64,000 nt of DNA from an uncultured Lachnospiraceae bacterium (GTDB taxonomy: Bacteria; Bacillota; Clostridia; Lachnospirales; Lachnospiraceae), in contig CAJTKA010000013.1 in assembly GCA_910576815.1 (NCBI GenBank), forward strand, positions 15,678-79,677, in the 5' to 3' direction. A program made the position numbers and the translations under genes. Position 1 is the stretch's first letter; each line of letters begins with the position of its first letter. This document shows, piece by piece, positions 17,448-25,559 of this stretch. The notes beneath the pieces were generated by a model that was given only the letters and a program-made list of their open reading frames with translations, did no database searches and was not told the origin of the DNA.

Positions 17448-18044
17448 ATGGAACGCATACACCGCATCAAATACCAGAGCAAACTTTATGAACTACCCTA
17501 CGAGGTAGTCTACAGCCGCCGTAAAACCTGCGCCGTCAGCATCTCCGCAGAAGGAAAGATCACCCTGCGGCTGCCGCTTCGTACGTCCGAAGCGCAGATT
17601 AACCGTCTCCTGCTTGATAAGCAGTCCTGGATCATCCGGCACTATCTGGAGGCCGTAAAACGCCGTGAAAGCCGCCCCGTGTCAGACCTTACGGACACAC
17701 AGCGCGAAGCCCTCGAAAAACGTTATCTTGCGGCGGCAAAGGAATACTTTCCGAAACGCGCCGCCTATTTTGCGCCGCTCACAGGCGGAACCTACAGGCA
17801 CATCACCATCCGCGACCAGAAGACTCGCTGGGGGAGCTGCAGCGCCAAGGGCACACTCTCCTTTAACTGGCGGCTGATGCTGGCGCCGCCTGCGGTCCTC
17901 GACTATGTGGTCGTTCACGAGCTCTGCCATCTGACCCACATGGACCACTCAAAGGCTTTCTGGGCGCTCGTGGAGAGCGTCTGCCCCGACTACCGCACCC
18001 ACCGCAAGTGGCTGAAAGAGCATGGGCAGAGCCTCATCTTATAG
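17448..18044 (+). CDS. YgjP-type (DUF45) metallopeptidase-like protein
   Basis: From the ATG at 17448 the protein has 198 residues. The C-terminal half has the zinc motif HELCH in VVHELCHLTHMDHSKAFW with the downstream His and the upstream QKTRWGSCS block, as in YgjP/SprT-like metal-dependent hydrolases. The N-terminal half matches the beta-rich DUF45 leader. The physiological substrate is not known. No clear Shine-Dalgarno precedes this ATG; an upstream in-frame extension is unlike the family, so the start is moderately certain. Confidence 0.88.
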   Translation: MERIHRIKYQSKLYELPYEVVYSRRKTCAVSISAEGKITLRLPLRTSEAQINRLLLDKQSWIIRHYLEAVKRRESRPVSDLTDTQREALEKRYLAAAKEYFPKRAAYFAPLTGGTYRHITIRDQKTRWGSCSAKGTLSFNWRLMLAPPAVLDYVVVHELCHLTHMDHSKAFWALVESVCPDYRTHRKWLKEHGQSLIL

Positions 18045-18053
18045 ACTATCGGC

Positions 18054-18148
18054 GGAGAATGCCTGCTTTTGGCATTCTCCTGTGTGAGACATAGTACTTC
18101 TTGGCATCCCGTCCAATGGCGGGATGTCTTTAGAAGTACTTCTCACAC
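18054..18148. terminator. Two hairpins between convergent genes, one nested and long
   Basis: First hairpin: GGAGAATGCC (18054-18063) with GGCATTCTCC (18071-18080), ten perfect pairs. Second: a nested stem formed by GTGTGAGA/TCTCACAC (18082-18089, 18141-18148), AGTACTTC/GAAGTACT (18093-18100, 18133-18140) and CATCCCG/CGGGATG (18105-18111, 18120-18126). It includes the stop codon of the helicase gene (18143). Neither has a good T-tract, so action as a bidirectional terminator or 3'-end stabiliser is inferred. Confidence 0.6.
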
Positions 18149-19999
18149 TTCGTATTTTGTTTTGATCCGCAGACCGCCGTAGCGCGGCTCGTAATCAGAT
18201 TCCCGCTTTGCTCTATACGCGCTGCCGTCTCGTCTGACATCCTTGGGCTTGCCGTTTTCGTAACGGAATTTATCCTTTGCCTTCTCTTTCTCCCCCTTGG
18301 TCAGGTAGCTGTCCCAGTCTCTCTTATTTTTGCCGCCTGAGCCTTTCTTATCATTGCTTCGGTCATTCATCCCGCCAAAACCGCTCTTGCCGCCGTTTCG
18401 ATTCTCTTTTCCGCCGGACTTGCCGCTTCTGCTGCCGTTCTTATTGTCCTTTCCGTCAGGCCTGCCGTTTCTGCCATCCTTCCCGCCGGAACCGCCTTTG
18501 CCTTGGCTCTTACCGCCCTTTCCGCCGCGTCCGGACTGAAAAGGTTTCTTCTCAAAGAAAAACTTCTCCGCGCGGATATCCTTGGGCTCGTCGCCCAGCT
18601 TCATCTTCATAAAGGCCGCCGCAATCTGGGTGGCGCTGTACTGCCCAAGAGCCACGGCATCCAGAATGCTCTCCATCGCTCTGCTGATATCCTCGCTCTC
18701 GATCACCTCGTAGGCTTCCTTTAAGATCTTTTCCGACTTTCTGGCAGTGATATCCGCAGCGTTTGGTATCTTGCGCTCCTTGATCTTCGTATGGCAGATC
18801 CGTTCGATATCCCGGATCTTATAGGCTTCCCTGCCCACGACCAGCGTAAAGGAACGCCCCGTTTTTCCGGCGCGGCCCGTTCTTCCGATGCGGTGCACGT
18901 AGTATTCGATATCCTCAGGTACGTCAAAATTGAAGACGGCTTCTACGTCACTCACGTCGATGCCTCTGGCAGCTACATCGGTAGCGATCAGGATATTCGT
19001 TTTCCCGCCGCGAAACAAATTCATCACGGTGTCGCGCTGCCCCTGCGTCAAATCGCCGTGCAGTCCCTCCACCTCGTAGCCTCTGCCCTTTAAGTGTTCC
19101 GTCAGCTCATCCACCATCCGCTTGGTGTTGCAGAAGATCAGAGCCCGCTTGGGATCGTAATAATCGATCAGGCGGCAGAGCACCTCCTCCTTATCCTGCT
19201 TACGCACCTGATAATACGCCTGCTTAATGAGAGGAATGGTGACCTCCTTTGGCGTCATCTTGATATAGGCCGCATCCTTCTGATACGTCTTGGTGATATC
19301 GAGGATCGGTTTTGGCATGGTAGCAGAGAAAAGACCCGTCTGCCGCTCTCCCGGCATCTCCTTTAAGATCGTTTCGATGTCTTCCCGAAAACCCATATTC
19401 AGCATCTCATCCGCCTCATCCAGAACGACGGTGTGTACCTGATCGAATTTCAGGGTGTGCCTGCGCATATGATCCATCACACGTCCCGGCGTCCCCACCA
19501 CGATCTGCACGCCTGTTTTCAGATTCTTGATCTGCTTGTAGATCTCCTGTCCGCCGTAAACGGGCAGCACCTTGATGCTGTCCATGTATCTGGCAAACTT
19601 GCGCAGCTCATCCGCCGCCTGCATGGCAAGTTCTCTGGTGGGGCATAAGATCAGTGCCTGGAGCGAGCGGACTGTGGGATCGATCTTTTGCAGGATCGGG
19701 ATGCCGAAAGCCGCCGTCTTTCCCGTGCCTGTCTGTGCCTGCCCGATAATATCGCGACCTGTCATAAAGAGCGGGATCGCCTGCTCCTGAATGGGCGTCA
19801 TATGCTCAAAGCCAAGCTCCTTCACCGCACGCAGGATCCTTTGATCGATCCCCGCATCCTCATAACGGAGTCCCTCTCCCTTTTCTTCCTGTTCCTTGCC
19901 TTCCGTTTCATCGGCGCCGTCATAACGGTTCGCCGTCAGAATTTCCCTTTCTAAAAAAGCATCAAATTCTTCCTGGTTATTTTTCCTGTTCTTATTCAT
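18143..19999 (-). CDS. DEAD-box RNA helicase (CshA/DeaD type)
   Basis: The product has 618 residues. RecA-like domain 1 carries the Q-motif, AQTGTGKT, PTRELA, DEAD and SAT. Domain 2 carries ARGIDV and HRIGRTGRAG. A short charged N-terminal leader precedes it. From about residue 480 the protein becomes a basic, Gly/Lys/Arg/Asn-rich low-complexity tail (repeats like GKGGSGGKDGRNG), typical of the RNA-binding tails of CshA/DeaD helicases involved in ribosome assembly, mRNA decay and cold adaptation. The tail explains several spurious open frames over this stretch. AAGGA precedes the start. Confidence 0.93.
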   Translation of the reverse strand: MNKNRKNNQEEFDAFLEREILTANRYDGADETEGKEQEEKGEGLRYEDAGIDQRILRAVKELGFEHMTPIQEQAIPLFMTGRDIIGQAQTGTGKTAAFGIPILQKIDPTVRSLQALILCPTRELAMQAADELRKFARYMDSIKVLPVYGGQEIYKQIKNLKTGVQIVVGTPGRVMDHMRRHTLKFDQVHTVVLDEADEMLNMGFREDIETILKEMPGERQTGLFSATMPKPILDITKTYQKDAAYIKMTPKEVTIPLIKQAYYQVRKQDKEEVLCRLIDYYDPKRALIFCNTKRMVDELTEHLKGRGYEVEGLHGDLTQGQRDTVMNLFRGGKTNILIATDVAARGIDVSDVEAVFNFDVPEDIEYYVHRIGRTGRAGKTGRSFTLVVGREAYKIRDIERICHTKIKERKIPNAADITARKSEKILKEAYEVIESEDISRAMESILDAVALGQYSATQIAAAFMKMKLGDEPKDIRAEKFFFEKKPFQSGRGGKGGKSQGKGGSGGKDGRNGRPDGKDNKNGSRSGKSGGKENRNGGKSGFGGMNDRSNDKKGSGGKNKRDWDSYLTKGEKEKAKDKFRYENGKPKDVRRDGSAYRAKRESDYEPRYGGLRIKTKYEV

Positions 20000-20148
20000 A
20001 TTATCCTTTCCTGATTCCTGTGCGCCGCTTTTCTCCGACTCCCGGCACGTTCATTGCCCTTGATCGTCCACTTTTGGTTTACATAACAATTGCTGCCATC
20101 CTGTTCGGTATGGCAGCATACGTCTCTTTCTCTATGCAGCTTTGCGGC

Positions 20149-20787
20149 CTATGCCTGATAGATTCTGCGCAGCCTGCTCACCGCGCGATTCCTGATCAGA
20201 CACTCACCGTGCTCCTCCAAATACTGCAGTCTCTCCTCGGATACCGCAATCAGATTGCCAAACTCCACGGCCTGCGCGCTGATCTTATTAAAGGACTTGT
20301 AGGAGAGCCTGTTCTTCTCAAGCACCAGATAATAGTCCTCTCCCTCCTTAAAGAGATGGCTCTTAACGGAGTATGTATTGGGAATCGTTGCCGCATACCG
20401 CATGGTTTGATGCAAAGATGCAAAGACAAACATACGGCGGTCTTCATCAAACTCCCGCAATGCCGCTTCCTGATCTGTCAACTCCTCACTCAGACTTTGC
20501 AGCGCCTCCTTGATGTGCTGGAGCATCCCTCTGAAATCAGCAGGCCGTTCATCGGTAAAGGTGACCACTAAGCCATCATTTTTAAGAGGAGTGATCTGCA
20601 TGGCAATGTTGCCGCCGCTGATCTGATAACCCACCTCGTCGTGCGCCCGCTCGATGATGATCCGCAGAAAATCCTCGCCTCTCTCGCTGCGCTCAAAGAT
20701 ATCCGACAAAGCCAATCCGTATTCCGCCATGTCATCCGCCGACACGATACACTGTACCGTTGCTTCATTGATTTTCTTATATTTCAT
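20149..20787 (-). CDS. mecA: Adaptor protein MecA
   Basis: From the ATG at 20787 the protein has 212 residues, the usual MecA length. The N-terminal block MKYKKINEATVQCIVSADDM is the substrate-binding domain. The C-terminal region (from about residue 115) is the ClpC-binding domain with the DYYLVLEK and VEFGNLIA elements. MecA delivers substrates to ClpC-ClpP in Firmicutes. A weak GGGAG lies upstream. The gene has its own TATAAT at 20919-20914 (minus strand) and a 125-base leader with inverted repeats (GGATAA...TTATCC flanking GAGCTTGCTC). Confidence 0.88.
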   Translation of the reverse strand: MKYKKINEATVQCIVSADDMAEYGLALSDIFERSERGEDFLRIIIERAHDEVGYQISGGNIAMQITPLKNDGLVVTFTDERPADFRGMLQHIKEALQSLSEELTDQEAALREFDEDRRMFVFASLHQTMRYAATIPNTYSVKSHLFKEGEDYYLVLEKNRLSYKSFNKISAQAVEFGNLIAVSEERLQYLEEHGECLIRNRAVSRLRRIYQA

Positions 20788-20923
20788 ATGCTTTCGCACT
20801 CCCTGTCTGCTGCTCCGCTTCGCCCTATGCATCCATTCGGATAACCGTTTCGGTGAGCAAGCTCCCCGCTCCGCTTATCCTCTGTCTGCGCACTGCTCAT
20901 TGCTTTCGCGGATATTATACCAC

Positions 20924-20957
20924 AAAAAAACGCGATAAGGAAGAATCTTATCGCGTT
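20924..20957 (-). terminator. Intrinsic terminator of the M56-M23 gene
   Basis: On the minus strand AACGCGATAAG (20957-20947) pairs with CTTATCGCGTT (20939-20929) across a seven-base loop, followed by seven T. It lies 14 bases after the stop at 20971. The -10 hexamer of mecA follows within a few bases. Confidence 0.9.
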
Positions 20958-20970
20958 TCGTGAAATTTTT

Positions 20971-23655
20971 TTAGTCCAATTCTAAAAAATGAGGTTCCTC
21001 CCAGTTATTTCCGCTGCTGATGGCAAAGTGCAGGAAGGGTCCTGTGGCCTGCCCCGTCTGCCCTACCGTAGCGATTTTTTCTCCCTGCGCCACCTGCTGC
21101 CCCTGCGTCACCTCCACCGTCTTACAGTGCGCATAGTAGCTCATCTGTCCGCTCTGCTCATGCCAGAGTATCACAAAATTTCCCATTTCTGCTTGAAATC
21201 CCGTCGCAGCAACTGTGCCATCCGCCGCAGCCAGGACATCCGCTCCCTCAGGCGCCGCAAGATCCACCCCGGTGTGTGTCCTGACCTTTTGCGTAACAGG
21301 GTGGATTCGCTCACCATACACATCTGAGATCCTGTCAAAATCCGGGCAGGGATTGATGAAAGTAATCTCCAAATCATGATGCGCTTCTGATTCCCCATTG
21401 ATAAACGGTCTCTCCGGATCCTCCCATCCGCCCTGCGCAGAATCTTCTGTCTGTAAGGACGCATTTCCATTCTGTAATTCGGATAACTTTTTCTCCTGCC
21501 AAGGCATATTCGCCACATAAGTCTCGTCAATTCTCGGATGACCCAAGCGGAAACCGGACGCGCTCTTTTCATCTTCCGCAACCTGTACCGTTAAAAGAGA
21601 CAGACCGTCAAACCACAGTCCCTCTATCCCCTCAAACTTAAGCCCGGCCGTCAAATACACCGCCGTTTTCTCCCAAACCGCATCTGAATATGCCTGATAA
21701 CTATCCGCGCCCGAATCGTCCAGCGTAAAGCCAACCGCATCCGTCACGATCTGCACATCCTCTACTTTCCAGTCCTGATAGGCAGATATATCGATGGCGC
21801 CCAGATACATATCCCCGTCATAAGTCACAAGTACTTCCTTCGCCTCTTTATTAACGTCAAAGGTCAGATACTTCTTCGCCCAGGCAAGACAATCCTCCTC
21901 CGTAAGCGTCTTTACCTCCACCGTACCGGTATCATAGCGCTTTGCGCAGTAAAAATGCCAGATTTCCGTAGTGCCGCTCTCCTCCGCCAGCAGTTTCCAC
22001 ACAAACCTTCCGGGCCGCCCATCCTCAGCCTGTTCCAGCACGCGAATATTGTCGTCCAGGGAATTAAGCAGGGAAACGCACCACCTCCCGTCAAAGGTAT
22101 TCACATCCTCTCCGATCAGCGTCTTTAAGCCGCGGAAACCAAATTCCTCTGTATATAAGCCGTAGAGCGCTATCCCCGCATCTTTATTTTCGCAGAGCAG
22201 ATACCAGCCGTTCTCCATGGGATTTTCTGCCTCTCCCATGATATATTGATTGTATGCCTGATAATCCACCTGCCGTTTCAAAGAAAGCTCGCTGTCATCC
22301 TTCCCCTCCATGACACCGTGATAATTGAGAGTCTCCTCAAAGGCTGCCTCATCCGCCTCCTCTTTGGAGGCGGTTTTTGTCTCTACCGGAACTGTCGTGA
22401 ATTTCTCCGCATTCTCCAAAATCTTGTCAAGATCCTCCGTATCCTTTGCGTCGCCGACAGCTGTCGTCTCTTTATCCTCACCTGATGCCATCTGTTCCTC
22501 CGGCTTTTCCGCACCATCTACAGCGTCCCGCGCCGCTCCCGTAAAGGCACAGCCGCAAAGCACTAGCGCCGCCAGAAGCACCATGACAGCCGCCGCACGC
22601 TTCTTCCTCCCGCCGGCAGTCAACGCGCCGATGCGCTCCCTGACGCCTTTTTCTCCCCGATTCAACATAAAAGCCATACCCAGGCACTCCTCCTTGCAAT
22701 CACCGTTTTCCATAAGATTTAGAAGCGTTCTGCCGTATGCAAACCGTTCTCCTTCTCCAATCAATATGACCGCCGCCTCGTCACAGGCAAGCTCGCTATC
22801 CTGTCTGGCCGCGTAAGCCGCCGCCCACACAAGCGGATCAAACCAGTAGACCGCCACAAGAAAGCTCCTTAAAAACGCCCACAGACCGTCCCTATGCAGT
22901 GCATGACTGTACTCGTGAGCCAGGATGTGCAGCAGGCTCTTTCGATCATCCGCGACCCGGCTTCCAAGATAAATATCTCTCCCCACCAAACAGGGGCTGG
23001 GAAGACTCTGCACCTGATACACTTTCATGCCGCGCGCAGACAAGCGTCCCACAAAATCCTCAGGAAGCACTTCCTCCGAAAGCAGGCTCCTTTTCTGCTT
23101 CAAATACCGCATAAAGCGCTGTCTGGAAAGCAGCATATAAACGCCTGCCGCAGCAAAACCAAAAAGCCACACGCCGCAGGCTAACATACGCAGGAGAGCA
23201 GAATGCTCCGTCCAAAAATCCGCCCGCAGTTTTGCTGCACGCTCTCCCGTTCCCACACGCTGTCCCCAACCGGAATCTTCTGTTCCCGCAACTTGTCCGG
23301 GAACGATCGCAACAGCCGCCGTTTGGGGCACAGTATCTGCCTCCCCAAAAACAATGCTATTTTGCTTATCAAAATCCACGGCTCCTTCGCTGCCGTCCAA
23401 ATAGCCATCCGCCTGATTCGTATCTTGCCCGATCGATCCCGTCTGTACCTGCCGCATCTCAGGCAGGATTCCGTAAAAAACATTCATGAAACTGACCGGA
23501 CTCTCCCCCACCGAAAAAGGAAAGAGCAGTCTGAGCGCTACCGGAATCCACAGCGCATAGCGCATCATCATGGAGATCCTTCCCAAAGACAGCTTTCTCA
23601 CACAAAATGTCCCCAGAATCAACACCGTTGAAGTCAGTAACAACATGGGTATCAC
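20971..23655 (-). CDS. BlaR1/MecR1-type M56 metallopeptidase sensor fused to an M23 domain
   Basis: The product has 894 residues. The N-terminal part (1-360) is M56: two membrane helices, a variable loop, a third helix near 157-176, then HEYSH (247-251) and a downstream glutamate in SELACDEAA, and a last hydrophobic segment (MVLLAALVLCGCAF). A long extracytoplasmic region of about 400 residues follows. Residues from about 775 are an M23/LytM-like domain (RTHTGVDLAAP, YAHC, GPFLHFAI). The usual HLHF is FLHF here, so the catalytic histidine is missing. It begins with GTG overlapping the BlaI stop, the classic BlaI-BlaR pair. It presumably senses a wall-derived signal and cleaves the repressor. 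Confidence 0.85.
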   Translation of the reverse strand: MIPMLLLTSTVLILGTFCVRKLSLGRISMMMRYALWIPVALRLLFPFSVGESPVSFMNVFYGILPEMRQVQTGSIGQDTNQADGYLDGSEGAVDFDKQNSIVFGEADTVPQTAAVAIVPGQVAGTEDSGWGQRVGTGERAAKLRADFWTEHSALLRMLACGVWLFGFAAAGVYMLLSRQRFMRYLKQKRSLLSEEVLPEDFVGRLSARGMKVYQVQSLPSPCLVGRDIYLGSRVADDRKSLLHILAHEYSHALHRDGLWAFLRSFLVAVYWFDPLVWAAAYAARQDSELACDEAAVILIGEGERFAYGRTLLNLMENGDCKEECLGMAFMLNRGEKGVRERIGALTAGGRKKRAAAVMVLLAALVLCGCAFTGAARDAVDGAEKPEEQMASGEDKETTAVGDAKDTEDLDKILENAEKFTTVPVETKTASKEEADEAAFEETLNYHGVMEGKDDSELSLKRQVDYQAYNQYIMGEAENPMENGWYLLCENKDAGIALYGLYTEEFGFRGLKTLIGEDVNTFDGRWCVSLLNSLDDNIRVLEQAEDGRPGRFVWKLLAEESGTTEIWHFYCAKRYDTGTVEVKTLTEEDCLAWAKKYLTFDVNKEAKEVLVTYDGDMYLGAIDISAYQDWKVEDVQIVTDAVGFTLDDSGADSYQAYSDAVWEKTAVYLTAGLKFEGIEGLWFDGLSLLTVQVAEDEKSASGFRLGHPRIDETYVANMPWQEKKLSELQNGNASLQTEDSAQGGWEDPERPFINGESEAHHDLEITFINPCPDFDRISDVYGERIHPVTQKVRTHTGVDLAAPEGADVLAAADGTVAATGFQAEMGNFVILWHEQSGQMSYYAHCKTVEVTQGQQVAQGEKIATVGQTGQATGPFLHFAISSGNNWEEPHFLELD

Positions 23656-24101
23656 AGCGCGCCACCATCCTTTCCGTCTTCTGCATCCACAGTCTTCGCG
23701 GACCCCTTCTGTGCATCAAGCCTTTTCTCCTCGGCATGACGCAGGATCTCATAGAGTTCCGAAATTTCCTCCCCTGACAGCGCTTTACGCTCCACCATGG
23801 TATTTAACATCAGTCCCATCCGCCCGCCGAAGACCTTTTCCAAAAATTCTTCCGTTTCCTGGAGGGCAGCGTCCTGCCTGTCGATTTTCGGATAATACTG
23901 TTTTGCACGCTCCCCCGCTACATAATAAACAGCGCCCTTCTCCTCCATCCGTTTTAAAAAAGTCATTACCGTATGCTTTGTCCATCCCGTTGTCCCCTGA
24001 AAACAGCGAGTCAACTGCATGATCGTCTGTGGAGAATCCTCCCAAAGCACATCCATGACTTTCCACTCCGCCTCTGATAGTCTGACTACCGATTTCTCCA
24101 T
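23652..24101 (-). CDS. BlaI/MecI/CopY-family repressor
   Basis: From the ATG at 24101 the protein has 149 residues. It has the winged-helix domain (VRLSEAEWKVMDVLWEDSPQT, cited in part; TVMTFLKRMEEKG) and a C-terminal dimerisation/cleavage region with FLEKVFGGRMGLM. It is preceded by AAAGGG at suitable spacing; an upstream TTG start would sit one base from an AGGAGG and is less likely. Its end overlaps the M56-M23 gene by four bases. BlaI-type repressors are inactivated by their partner M56 protease. Confidence 0.92.
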   Translation of the reverse strand: MEKSVVRLSEAEWKVMDVLWEDSPQTIMQLTRCFQGTTGWTKHTVMTFLKRMEEKGAVYYVAGERAKQYYPKIDRQDAALQETEEFLEKVFGGRMGLMLNTMVERKALSGEEISELYEILRHAEEKRLDAQKGSAKTVDAEDGKDGGAL

Positions 24102-24223
24102 TTTGTACCCTTTCTGTGCCCGTTTATGCCATTTCCATACCAAACTCATCGCCGCATCCCTGCCACGAGATCCCTCAGATGACAAACCTCCTATTGGTTG
24201 ACGTTTGCTTACCTGTCCATTTT

Positions 24224-24252
24224 AGGATAACGCATTGGTAGGCGGATGTCAA
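24224..24252 (-). promoter_or_regulatory. Promoter of the blaI-like/M56 operon
   Basis: On the minus strand TTGACA is followed after 17 bases by TATCCT, a near-consensus sigma-A promoter, about 120 bases before the repressor start. GGTTGAC (24196-24202) and GTCAACC (24248-24254) flank the start region as an inverted repeat and could be operator halves. Confidence 0.72.
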
Positions 24253-24399
24253 CCAGTTGTTCAAATCCTTTTCACCCCCTCCTAATATATTTATCTGTTT
24301 TTATCATGATAACGTTTCATTTTTCAGACATTTTGTATTTTTATTGTATTTTTTTGGAATTTTTCTTTTCATATTTGAAAAAAACTGCTAAGATAGGGT

Positions 24400-24425
24400 T
24401 AAGGAAACGTGATTCCTGCCGATAT
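24400..24425 (+). promoter_or_regulatory. SigD (sigma-28)-like promoter
   Basis: TAAG, 15 bases, then CCGATAT. The Bacillus SigD consensus is TAAA-N15-CCGATAT, so this differs at one position. Transcription would start near 24432, inside the leader hairpin, and read into the small gene at 24551. Confidence 0.65.
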
Positions 24426-24465
24426 CTTTAGCAGAACAAGGAGTTCGCTGTGCAGTTAAAGATAT
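24422..24465 (+). other. Hairpin in the leader of the SigD-like small gene
   Basis: ATATCTTTA (24422-24430) pairs with TAAAGATAT (24457-24465). Inside, AGC-a-GAAC pairs with GTTC-GCT around an AAGGA loop. The first bases overlap the -10 element, so only part of the outer helix would be in a transcript from that promoter, while a transcript from further upstream would carry all of it. A free AAGGAGG follows at 24495-24501. Confidence 0.5.
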
Positions 24466-24550
24466 GGCCATATCGTAAGCACAAATATGAATCCAAGGAG
24501 GGATCACCGCAGTTTATGCAAATGAATGGTATTATAAAGTGGAAGCGGTT

Positions 24551-24766
24551 ATGGCGGTCAACCCGTTAAAGAAGGCAGCTTCAGAAGACAAAAACCGTCA
24601 GTCCAAGCAGAACTCATCCAAAACCCTTGCTAAGAAGTTCTTTTCCGAGGTATTGGACGAGGCTTTTGAAAAAGAAAGGAGTCGAAATATCGAAATCCGT
24701 ACCAATGGATATACGAAAAACGCCCTTCCTTTTCAGAATTTTGTCAATATGCGAGAATATTCTTAA
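24551..24766 (+). CDS. Small basic protein of unknown function under a SigD-like promoter
   Basis: The protein has 71 residues from the ATG at 24551; a GTG four codons upstream is an alternative. It is Lys/Arg/Ser-rich in the first half (LKKAASEDKNRQSKQNSSK) and helical in FFSEVLDEAFEKE, ending in a conserved-looking NALPFQNFVNMREYS tail. A GGAAG lies before the ATG; the better AAGGAGG at 24495 is too distant. The SigD-like promoter and a good terminator (24794-24830) frame a monocistronic unit. The promoter type suggests coregulation with motility genes. The family is not recognised. Confidence 0.6.
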   Translation: MAVNPLKKAASEDKNRQSKQNSSKTLAKKFFSEVLDEAFEKERSRNIEIRTNGYTKNALPFQNFVNMREYS

Positions 24767-24793
24767 CATTGCGAAAAATACAAGCGAAGTCAG

Positions 24794-24830
24794 AAAGCTC
24801 AGTGCGTCCGTGCTGAGCTTTTTGATTTTT
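24794..24830 (+). terminator. Intrinsic terminator after the small SigD-like gene
   Basis: AAAGCTCAG (24794-24802) pairs with CTGAGCTTT (24813-24821), followed by TTTGATTTTT. It ends eight bases before the stop of the convergent Rrf2 gene. Confidence 0.88.
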
Positions 24831-24837
24831 CAGGCTT

Positions 24838-25272
24838 TCAAATGATATAGTCTGTCCCCTTCTGCTCATGCCATTCCACCAGATCTGCCAGCGTTATGTG
24901 ATCCACCACATCGCTGACCGCCCGGTCCAGCATCTTCCACAGACGCAGGGTGACGCAGCTCTCCTGCCGTTCACAGTAATTGACTTCGCCTTCCAGACAG
25001 GCCACCGGTGCAAGCGACCCTTCCGTCAGGCGCAGGATCATCCCCACAGTGTACTCTTTCGGTGCCCTCATAAGATAATAGCCGCCCTGAGGACCTCGGA
25101 TGCTCCTCACAAACCCGGCCTTATTCAGAATGGCAATGATCTGCTCCAGATATTTTTCCGATATCTCCTGTCTCGCCGCGATATCCCGGATCCTCACCGG
25201 CTCTCCCTTATCATAGATTGCCAGATCCAACATCAATCTGAGTGCATATCTGCCTTTTGTGGATATTTTCAT
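24838..25272 (-). CDS. Rrf2-family transcriptional regulator with [2Fe-2S] cysteines
   Basis: From the ATG at 25272 (GGAGG upstream) the protein has 144 residues. The N-terminal winged helix MKISTKGRYALRLMLDLA and the wing SIRGPQGGYYLMR are typical of IscR/CymR/NsrR relatives. C92, C100 and C106 (spacing C-x7-C-x5-C) match the cluster ligands of the iron-sulfur binding members, so it may sense Fe-S status, NO or redox. No isc/suf genes are adjacent, so its targets are elsewhere. A consensus promoter lies at 25348-25376. Confidence 0.92.
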   Translation of the reverse strand: MKISTKGRYALRLMLDLAIYDKGEPVRIRDIAARQEISEKYLEQIIAILNKAGFVRSIRGPQGGYYLMRAPKEYTVGMILRLTEGSLAPVACLEGEVNYCERQESCVTLRLWKMLDRAVSDVVDHITLADLVEWHEQKGTDYII

Positions 25273-25347
25273 TGTTACCTCCATGCCGCAGCTTACTTGC
25301 GCAGCTAAATCTACTATTTTCCCATCATGTTACTATGCTTTATAAAA

Positions 25348-25376
25348 TTTATACACTATAGCGCACTCACTGTCAA
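25348..25376 (-). promoter_or_regulatory. Promoter of the Rrf2 regulator
   Basis: On the minus strand TTGACA, 17 bases, TATAAA, 75 bases ahead of the start at 25272. AT-rich repeats just downstream could hold the autoregulatory site. Confidence 0.75.
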
Positions 25377-25391
25377 GATGCGCCGTTAGTC

Positions 25392-25433
25392 GTTCCTGTC
25401 ATGCGGCAGCTTATGTTCCTGATGCGGCAACTT
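25392..25433 (+). promoter_or_regulatory. Direct repeats upstream of the LytTR operon
   Basis: ATGCGGCAGCTT (25401-25412) and ATGCGGCAACTT (25422-25433) are direct repeats exactly 21 bases apart, each preceded by GTTCCTG. LytTR-domain proteins bind direct repeats spaced by two helical turns, so this is a probable binding site for the regulator encoded next. Confidence 0.65.
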
Positions 25434-25559
25434 GCGCCCGCATCATTGCTTAAAAGACTTTCTTCCTGTATCATACTGTTTGCAAGGTCGGGAAAGCTAA
25501 TAAAATCACACGGCTGTGCTGATGCTGTCCGACAAAAAAGGCAGCAGAGGGAGGCAATC

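Noticed and set aside
18277..18612. Plus-strand open frames over the helicase tail
   Set aside because: They are Ser/Arg/Pro-rich products of the repetitive Gly/Lys codons of the helicase low-complexity tail.
20787..20919. mecA leader considered as a riboswitch
   Set aside because: Inverted repeats are present but I recognise no known aptamer, and no terminator or sequestered ribosome binding site is apparent.
24102..24185. Upstream TTG start for the BlaI-like repressor
   Set aside because: AGGAGG is only one base from that TTG, and the extra residues are not part of the family; the ATG at 24101 has its own ribosome binding site.
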